From Rhodocollybia butyracea (Eukaryota > Basidiomycota > Agaricomycetes > Agaricales > Omphalotaceae), in assembly GCA_015501585.1 (NCBI GenBank), contig JADNRY010000009.1, positions 186,001 to 250,000 of the forward strand: a stretch of 64,000 bases of DNA. Reading direction: 5' to 3'. Positions within the stretch are counted from its first letter, which is position 1, and each line of letters opens with the position of its first letter. Under the pieces are notes generated by a model. That model saw only the letters and a program-made list of their open reading frames with translations, did no database searches and had not been told where the DNA came from. The position numbers and the translations under genes were made by a program. Of this stretch, positions 57,901-64,000 are shown in pieces.

Positions 57901-59074
57901 GCGGCAAGAAGTCATTGACCCGAACTCTCTAAGTGATATGATGAAGGTACGACAAAGTCAACAGTTTATCTACTCTCACCAAATGTTTTCTGCAGAATGC
58001 AATCGACCTTTTCAACAAGATTAACGCTCCACATCCATTGCAAAGGATATTCTTTTTCCGAGATGGTGTTTCTGAAGGGGAGTTTGAAACTATTCGAAAG
58101 CACGAGCTCGATGTACTCAAGAGTCAGTCAAAGCCTTCTCTGAGTTGGAGACTTACTGAATCATCCTGTCCAGAGTTATTGTGGGACTTGTATAAAGACA
58201 AAATGCCAAGTATCACTTTCATGGTTGTTGGAAAACGACATCATTTCAGATTTTTCCCGAGATCCTCCAGAGACGCAGATTCATCTGGAAATTGCCCTTC
58301 CGGGTTTGTTGTCGATCAAGGTAGAAAATAACTGTGATGTCGAGGCTTCATGATACTAATTCGGAATTAGGCATTGAACATCCAGTTTATTCGGACTTTT
58401 ACCTTCAGTCACAGGCTGGCCTCAAGGGCAGTAAGTATCGTTGATTTTATTTTATTTTTCACCATGTTGATAGCGATTCCTGCAGCAAGTATCCCAGCAC
58501 ATTACACAGTGATCGAAGATAAAAACTGTGGAGGAAGTGGGGACTGGTAAGTCGTTCTCTACCATTCAACGTGCCTCTCTCAATCCACTGTATTAGGTTA
58601 CAAGCTATAGCGTACGCAAGCCGGTGTTTTTACGCTTCGTTTTTGCTCACCGCGATTTAGATATACTCTCTGCCATACCTACCAACGCTCTACTGTTCGT
58701 CTACATCCTTTGCACTTAATGCTTACGGCTGATCTCTGTTCTCTCAGTGCTCGGTGAAAATTCCTGCGCCAGTCTACTGTAAGTGATTATATGTAATAGC
58801 TATTGCCCTGACTCGACTTTGATACTTGTTTTAGATGCGGATGTATGTGTACTTTCGGCTTAGCGTTGGATGTTTTTGGATGTTTTTACTCATTAAGCGC
58901 GCTTTTCAGCTTGTTTGCCAGCGTGCCAGATTTCACTTTCCATCGAAATTTTCGAATCAAATAGAAGACTTGTCGGATGCCGCTAGTGACGACGTTCCCA
59001 TGAACTTGGCACAAGACTTCCATGAGCGACATGACAGGTTGGAAAAAAACCATGCACTTCATGTAGGTTCTTGA
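54982..59074 (+). CDS. AGO: Argonaute (slicer-competent by sequence)
   Basis: Small-RNA guided effector of RNA silencing. ATG 54982 (MSVVNTPQRHPRYGTVGNHV); N domain with YDGKKNLYAFRAF-type segment; linker ending LFQSVRLSIDRLIVNIDFTV; PAZ around 56190-56640 (LEELCAKFL; PISVCTVPEQLYK); MID with VKLSCVMILNF and ILPENAAELY; PIWI from GADVSHPSPGSRAPSFASLV. The catalytic tetrad is complete: Asp in GADVSHP, Glu in SRQEVID, Asp in FFRDGVSEGEFE, His in YYADLVCQRARFHF. KRHHFRFFP is also present. About 26 introns over 4.1 kb; the frame is unbroken across all of them. Near 55112-55226 either one 115-nt intron or two introns around a 3-nt exon (TCA, 55167-55169) fits. The 3' end is split into exons of 15, 34, 31 and 8 nt. 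Confidence 0.92.
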
Positions 59075-59192
59075 TATCTTATGATGTATCTTCGCTTGTA
59101 TTTCGCTTGTATTTTATGCGGTATATTTGTATGTTTCTACTGTACTTGTACTCGAAGTTCTTGACTATGTATATGTATACATACCACGGTGA

Positions 59193-60113
59193 TTATAATT
59201 CTAACCGGGATCCAGAGCGTTCAGATTCAGTCGCTTCTAGTTCCATACCCCAATCCAACAGCAGCGCTGTATCATGATCGATAGCCTTAAGCTCCTGGAC
59301 CATGTTATTCCAAAATTCTGTCCTCGAGAGTAGCCCAGCCTGCTTGGACATCGTGTCCATCGACAGCAACTTCTTTCTTCTCTGGGGCGTGGTAGACTTG
59401 AGACCTTCCTGTGGTATTCCTTCGTAAAACAAGTGATGAAACCTGTTCATAACAGCGCAGCGGTGGTTAAAGTATAGATACTTTGTGCTCGGCCGCAATG
59501 GGTTGCCGTCGCGGAACTGGAGACGCTGCTGATCCAGCTCCCTGCCCAATCTGGTGTCTTCAGGCATCCCAGATATTCGTTCTCGTAAATCCAGGTGGTT
59601 GGGGTCCAGAACACGGAACTTGAACTCTTTGAGTTCTAATGCAGCCCATTTTTGCCTCTCCTCCAAAGTGGGATTTTCCGAGATATCTGGAACGATAGTG
59701 ATGGCCCAATCGTTCATTGCTGATACGACGCCCGATGGTAGTAGCAGCGCGTTTCTCATCCCGTAAATACTGTGAAAGGGATGGTGCTGGCTTCCAAGCA
59801 CCTTTTTCATAAGCGCATTGCCCAGCATCTCAGGTACTATATGTGTAACTGTCATCGCTGACCTACGCGACTCGGGCTCCCAAGTTCCATTGACTATGTT
59901 CCATATGCGCCCCTCAGATGGCGAGCTGCTACTGCTCTTGTCCCAGAGGCCATGGTCTTTTATTAGCTGGCGCCTGAATGTCTTTTTAATACCGTCCTTG
60001 TGCAGTACTTTGCGTCGCAGAAATTTCTCCATATGTTGTATCTGATTATGGAAGAATGCATTCAAAAGGCTTAGACGCAGGGTCCTCTGGTTCCAAGGAG
60101 ATACGCCAGGCAT
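59193..60113 (-). CDS. HNH-endonuclease-like domain protein
   Basis: Single exon, 306 residues, ATG 60113 (MPGVSPWNQRTLRLS). The core resembles the fungal HNH family: VTHIVPEMLGN (His), then HSIYGMRNALLLPSGVVSAM (Asn) and AITIVPDISEN. A final motif histidine is not obvious, as in many members of this family. The N-terminal third is basic and helical; the C-terminal part is acidic. Such genes are abundant and variable in Agaricomycetes and Eurotiomycetes, and their function is unknown. It converges with Argonaute: only about 120 bp separate the stops. Confidence 0.68.
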   Translation of the reverse strand: MPGVSPWNQRTLRLSLLNAFFHNQIQHMEKFLRRKVLHKDGIKKTFRRQLIKDHGLWDKSSSSSPSEGRIWNIVNGTWEPESRRSAMTVTHIVPEMLGNALMKKVLGSQHHPFHSIYGMRNALLLPSGVVSAMNDWAITIVPDISENPTLEERQKWAALELKEFKFRVLDPNHLDLRERISGMPEDTRLGRELDQQRLQFRDGNPLRPSTKYLYFNHRCAVMNRFHHLFYEGIPQEGLKSTTPQRRKKLLSMDTMSKQAGLLSRTEFWNNMVQELKAIDHDTALLLDWGMELEATESERSGSRLEL

Positions 60114-60790
60114 GGGACGATTGCCTAGAGGACCGAGATGGGTGTAAAAACGATAAGCTGGCTGGTGAGCAACAGGGGATTACATAATGATACTATTTTC
60201 AGCGGAGCTGTCAGAACAATACTTTCACCTGAGTTACTTAAAACCATGAAAATGGGTTTCTTTGGATGGATGGCCACCAACTGCCATGACAAGCGAGTGG
60301 TATCAACTCAATTTACAAGAAAGGATTACCCATCTATCAACTGAAAGTAGTGTTCTGGATCCAAACACCCCCTGTACTGATTGCAATCGTCGGTGCAGAC
60401 CGTACAAGCCCCAGTGTTCCGAATGCTTGATAGTCATAAGTACCTTTCTTTGGGGCCCATTCGCTTACCCTGGATCAGGTCCAGTACCCCATCCCAAATA
60501 GTACAACTAGTAGTACAAGGTCAATAAGTATACGTCACGTTTCATCTTACAGGACCCTCATGGAGTCCGCCCAGGTCCGCCCCCGTCACTACCTCACGCG
60601 TATCACATCTGCGGCGCACTTTGACCTACTCTGACCCGTCTCCTCTACACCCTTGGTGTTCCATGCTTGCCCTGCAAAGCCGGGTGCCACTTGCCGGGGC
60701 GGAGTCTGGCGGAGTGGTACTTAGCTGAAGAAGTGCCGTGCCTGCGCCAGAGGTATAGAGACACCGCATAAGTATACATACTTACACCAC
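60114..60790. other. Intergenic stretch upstream of the HNH gene
   Basis: About 675 bp. Short plus-strand pieces (ending near 60500, with a Cys-rich CTDCNRRCRPYKPQCSEC) are intriguing but lack splice support. Frames around 60230-60420 may be a gene relic. Nothing else is seen. Confidence 0.3.
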
Positions 60791-61086
60791 AGGGCTGCTC
60801 AATTCCACTCGCCGTGTCACTCACAAGAGCTCACAAGTCACTCACGAGTGAAATCAAACGCAAGCCGGTCGTGCCGTTTGATCTCAACAGGGTCTTGCGT
60901 CCGGTAGAACAGGGTAGAGGTCCGGTTGCTCACCTCAGAGCAGCCCACCCCCTTCCGTCGCCTCCCTAAAACAGCTCATTAATTATGTCAGGATCGGGCT
61001 GGGTCCGGGAGCCCTTGTTTCTCGTCATATCAGCTCACATTTGATTTCACTCGTGAGTGACAGGGCGAGTGGAATTGAGCAGCCCT
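60791..61086. mobile_element. MITE-like element of about 296 bp with long inverted ends
   Basis: The left end AGGGCTGCTCAATTCCACT recurs in reverse complement at the right end (61067-61086), and the match continues through CACTCACGAGTGAAATCAAA. The right copy lacks a stretch of about 22 bp present at the left. No coding sequence lies within. CAC occurs on both sides and could be a 3-bp target duplication. Class uncertain. Confidence 0.75.
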
Positions 61087-61525
61087 CACGGTTTCGTTTG
61101 GAATCAAACTACACCCGCCTGCCTTAGTTTTAACCTGGATATTAATCTTTCATCACTGATCCTACTTATGAAGGACTTGGATCTTCAATGGAATCCGAAA
61201 CGCGTCACGGAAATCTTGATAATCGTCCATCTGATTCAAACCAATCCTGATTGTATGAGGGGCTATGCAGGGTGCTTGTTACAGGAAAACCACACAGCCG
61301 GAGAAATTGAATCCGGAAATTTCAAACCTTTTTGTGCTTAAAAGCTGGATGGGCTCTTGGCTTTGCCATAAGCTGGTCTTCAACAACTAATCTCCCAACC
61401 CTTTGGCAACGGACGCAACCACCTCCTCACGTTCATCCCTGTTCATCCCCCCTACTACTTCATGAACCTGTGAGTAAAACTTATGCGTGGGGTTGTTCTA
61501 CTCTAATTCTTACCCCAGATCTACC
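61087..61525. other. Intergenic stretch upstream of the secreted protein gene
   Basis: About 440 bp, presumably the promoter of the secreted protein gene. Contains only short frames. Confidence 0.35.
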
Positions 61526-62056
61526 ATGCATTTTTTTGGCACCTTTTTTGCTTTTGTTGCAATGCTCGTTTGCATGTCGACAGCAAGCCCAGTCCTCGCA
61601 CCTACACACATGATTTATCCTCGGATGGCGATGGAGCCGATCGTAAATGCAGATAGCTTGACGGTTGGAACTTTTGTCATCGTTCCTCTTGGAGCAGCCA
61701 ATGGTTTGGCGACAAAATTAGAAAGAAAGCAGATGTCTCATCCAGCAGTTATCCTTGACCCACCCTTTGAACAGGGTCCATACAAGGGTCTATATCCTAT
61801 CGCCTACATCTCTCATGACCCGACTCATACTGCGATCGTCAGATTGACCCCGGAAATTCCGGGTGTTGGCGAACAGATTAACCTCAAGCCTGGCTGGAAG
61901 TCAAGGGCCGCGATGAGCAACATGTATAGGGCCAAAATGGTTGCGGCCAATGCAAAGGCAACACCAGCGCAAGTGGACGAAATGAGGGAAAGTCAGTGGC
62001 ATGCCATGATTGTTTTCAAACTTTTACTGACCCCCAGCCTACAGTCTGGGCCATGA
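61526..62056 (+). CDS. Small secreted protein of unknown function
   Basis: ATG 61526 encodes a classic signal peptide (MHFFGTFFAFVAMLVCMSTA), then mature segments VGTFVIVPLGAANGLATKLE, QMSHPAVILDPPFEQGPYKG, YPIAYISHDPTHTAIVRLTP and EQINLKPGWKSRAAMSNMYR. About 170 residues. An intron near 61991-62045 (GTCAGT...CTACAG) would change the last residues; without it the frame ends at 62054-62056. No cysteines are conserved and no enzyme motif is visible. Possibly an effector-like or cell-wall protein, but that is speculation. Confidence 0.6.
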   Translation: MHFFGTFFAFVAMLVCMSTASPVLAPTHMIYPRMAMEPIVNADSLTVGTFVIVPLGAANGLATKLERKQMSHPAVILDPPFEQGPYKGLYPIAYISHDPTHTAIVRLTPEIPGVGEQINLKPGWKSRAAMSNMYRAKMVAANAKATPAQVDEMRESQWHAMIVFKLLLTPSLQSGP

Positions 62057-62683
62057 GGCCGCCACAGTGACACAGAGGAGATAGCCCAAACGAGGAAGGC
62101 CTTTTTCAACTCTGCCAGGATACATCAAACGGAAATCAAAGCGACAGAATAAAGGGTTGGTATCATGTCGAAACTTGTGCAAATATTTTGTGATACTGTA
62201 AGCTCCAAAGCGACTCAGTATAGGCTCATATAATGAGAAGGCCAGCCCTTTGTGCATATGAGAACATCATATTTCAGGTTTCCGGCCTTCATCACTGCGA
62301 TTCAGTCTAGTATCGAGCCCTGGCTTTCAACCCGCCCCTCAGGCAACGCAATCTGTGATACCGGAGGGGGCAATGTCACTAAGTATCTCATGAAGGCCAG
62401 CCGCGGACCATGTGGTCCCCACATCGAAGTTTGTTCATGAGGTAAATTTCCATCGGAAGGAATTCATTACAGGGAGGGAAAGGGATTATCATAACCGAAG
62501 GAGAGGAGGGGTAGCTTTACTTGGTCAAGCACACCGCTTCTCCTCATGGGACCCCACTGTAGAGCGGATCTAAGTATTGTACTACTACTACGTCTGCTAC
62601 TAGTACTACATATCTGAACTTAAAAGGTGAAAACACCTCCTGTGCGGTGCTGCAAAAAGTGAGAACAAGTTTTTTCCAGATAG
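62057..62683. other. Intergenic stretch with a SINE-like 3' end
   Basis: Contains, at 62540-62595, GGGACCCCACTGTAGAGCGG running into a TAC microsatellite, related to the end at 44845-44905. Otherwise no coding signal. Confidence 0.4.
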
Positions 62684-62764
62684 TTCCAATGCGGGGAATC
62701 GAACCCCGGGCTGCTGTGTATCAGACTGAAAGACAGCAATGTTAGCCACTACACCACATTGGAA
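62684..62764 (-). tRNA. tRNA-Glu (anticodon UUC) with a short intron
   Basis: Reading minus, the acceptor stem TTCCAAT pairs with ATTGGAA over 7 bp. A D-arm (GGTGTAGTGGCTAACA) follows. The anticodon stem GCTGT/ACAGC encloses CTTTCA, so the anticodon is TTC, followed by about 8 extra bases consistent with a canonical 37/38 intron. The T-arm is CGGGGTTCGATTCCCCG. Total 81 nt. No polymerase III terminator T-run is obvious immediately downstream on the minus strand apart from a TTTTTT-complement near 62671. Confidence 0.9.
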
Positions 62765-62883
62765 TTCTTTAATTCCAATCTTGATTCGTTATGAGTATTA
62801 TCCATGACTGACTTCGTCGTTTCAGGAACTCAACTGGCTGCTTCCCTTGAGGGACCACTTTCAGCTGGCAAATGCCGCTGACT

Positions 62884-62911
62884 GGACCATGTAATATCAT
62901 ATCATATCATA
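62884..62911. repeat. ATATC microsatellite
   Basis: Four or five tandem ATATC units just downstream of the metallophosphoesterase stop. Confidence 0.8.
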
Positions 62912-62931
62912 TCTTCACGAAACTCGTAACT

Positions 62932-64000
62932 TTAATCGAGCATATCAACAACAACAGCTCTAAAACCAGGCCCACCAAACTGCCTGGTCATGTACTCCTG
63001 CTTCCGCTGGCCCATAGGCCAGTTCGCTGCGTTCACGAACACAGTAACCTCGTCACTATCAACTGCCTCAGGCAACTCAATATCTTGCGCTGCAAGTGTT
63101 GAATTTTGAACGTCCCTGATATTTCCTTTAGACCACGAGTGAATATGAGCACCGTGGGCTTCGTGAATGTGTCCAAAGAGATGGAGACGAGGTCGAAGTC
63201 GCGGTAAAGCATCAATAAGGGCGAGACAGCCAGGAAGGTCGCCTCGGACTGTTCGATCAAAGACACCACGAGGTGGACCATGAGTGAGTCTGAAAACCGC
63301 ACGTGAAGATGATCGGAGAATGAGAAAGGATGAAGAGACGAACAGTATGTCGGATTTTGGGAATTTAGCCACCAGTGCTGTCGGATCATATTGAGGAGGA
63401 CTTGGTTAAGAAGAAGGCGCACTCACCAGGTCCTTCAGCGGCGCTGTATCCAAAAGCCCAGTTTAGATACTCGGGTGACCACTGAGGAAATAGTGTTATC
63501 ATTTACACGATCTTCGATAGGCGGAATCGAACGTACCGGGGATCCATAGACTGACCACGTTCTTCCCCCTTCTGTTGTCTGAAAAGAATGGAGTTCGTCT
63601 TGAAGATAAACGACATTAGCCTTTTGTGCTTTCTTCCCTTTCAACAATTCTACGATGGGACCAAGATCCTGAATGATTGAATGATTATAACTCCAACACA
63701 TGAACATCCACGTTATACGTACATACCTGGGGCGCAGAATGGCCATATCCCGACCATCTAGCGTGGTTCTGCTTGTACCATTCGGCATGTAATGGCAAGT
63801 CATGGTTTCCAGCGATGATTCTGCGAGAGTATTAGCACTGAGGGAGGAAGACGATCGTCCGAGCAGACATTTTGAGTTTATGTGGTAGTCCGCAGATCCA
63901 GTCCATTGTTTGTTCGAATTCAGCAAGGGTACCAGTATTAGTAAGATCTCCGCTGTGCAAGAGAACGTCTCCATCTGGGACAGGAAAACGTCTGGAATGT
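62932..64000 (-). CDS. Calcineurin-like metallophosphoesterase (5' end outside window)
   Basis: Class I-type metallophosphoesterase related to animal MPPED proteins; substrate unknown. The window enters after the first metal motif. Visible blocks: LLHSGDLTNTG (Asp), AGNHDLPLHAEWYK (Asn-His-Asp), DILLTHGPPRGVFD (His), HLFGHIHEAHGAHIH (Gly-His-x-His). Introns include GTCTGC...CGCAG near 63850 and a GTTCGT...TTTTCAG intron near 63300, plus two more. Stop 62932-62934. All metal ligands visible in this part are intact. The start and the first Asp-x-His motif lie beyond the window. Confidence 0.85.

Noticed and set aside
54982..59074. Argonaute as a pseudogene because of many stops
   Set aside because: Every stop lies in an intron with usable borders; the spliced frame is complete with all four catalytic residues.
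1..64000. CRISPR array, bacterial operons or phage genes
   Set aside because: Spliceosomal introns throughout and a eukaryotic gene set; no regular spaced repeats of CRISPR type.

Overview
The window looks like a euchromatic segment of an Agaricomycete (mushroom-forming basidiomycete) nuclear genome, probably a wood or litter decomposer. Genes are dense and carry many short introns (mostly about 45-65 nt). The set combines conserved housekeeping proteins (CHD1, COG7, SNAPC3, RNase H2 subunit B, an ING protein, REX4, acireductone dioxygenase, Argonaute) with fungal families: an aryl-alcohol-oxidase-type GMC oxidase, GH29 fucosidase, glutaminase A-like protein, F-box protein, HNH protein and an NFX1/CbxX helicase fusion. 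All products are inferred from reading the translations; no database search was possible.

Layout. 1-12 kb: 3' part of a CHD1 remodeler, an unidentified small gene, a membrane protein with a charged tail, COG7, SNAPC3, an unknown small protein, and RNase H2B. The last two diverge from a 120-bp promoter carrying two ACGCGT boxes. 12.3-20.1 kb: one giant minus-strand gene of roughly 2,300 residues with an SF1 (UPF1-like) helicase, an NFX1-type zinc finger and three CbxX/CfxQ AAA+ modules. 20.9-41 kb: ING/PHD protein, GMC oxidase, large PH-domain protein, F-box protein, GH29 fucosidase, a modular protein with repeated IK-x-D/E-P-E motifs, and REX4. 41.2-48.3 kb: a repeat island with a LINE, a 187-bp MITE, duplicated gene debris, a SINE-like end, motif arrays and inverted ends of a probable larger element. 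48.4-64 kb: glutaminase A-like protein (a second MITE copy sits in one intron), acireductone dioxygenase, a single-pass membrane protein, Argonaute with a complete slicer tetrad, an HNH protein, a second MITE-like element, a small secreted protein, tRNA-Glu and a metallophosphoesterase cut by the window end.

Functional themes: chromatin and transcription (CHD1, ING, SNAPC3), DNA and RNA maintenance (RNase H2B, REX4), RNA silencing (Argonaute, possibly the helicase fusion), secretion (COG7) and extracellular degradation (GMC, GH29, glutaminase A-like). No metabolic gene cluster is evident.

Caution for readers: at least six single-base frame breaks lie in short runs, mostly of G or C, in otherwise conserved coding sequence (CHD1, SNAPC3, NFX1/CbxX, GH29 twice, LINE). 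Together they look more like sequence or assembly errors than six independent gene deaths. Exon borders below come from reading splice sites and conserved protein frames by eye.
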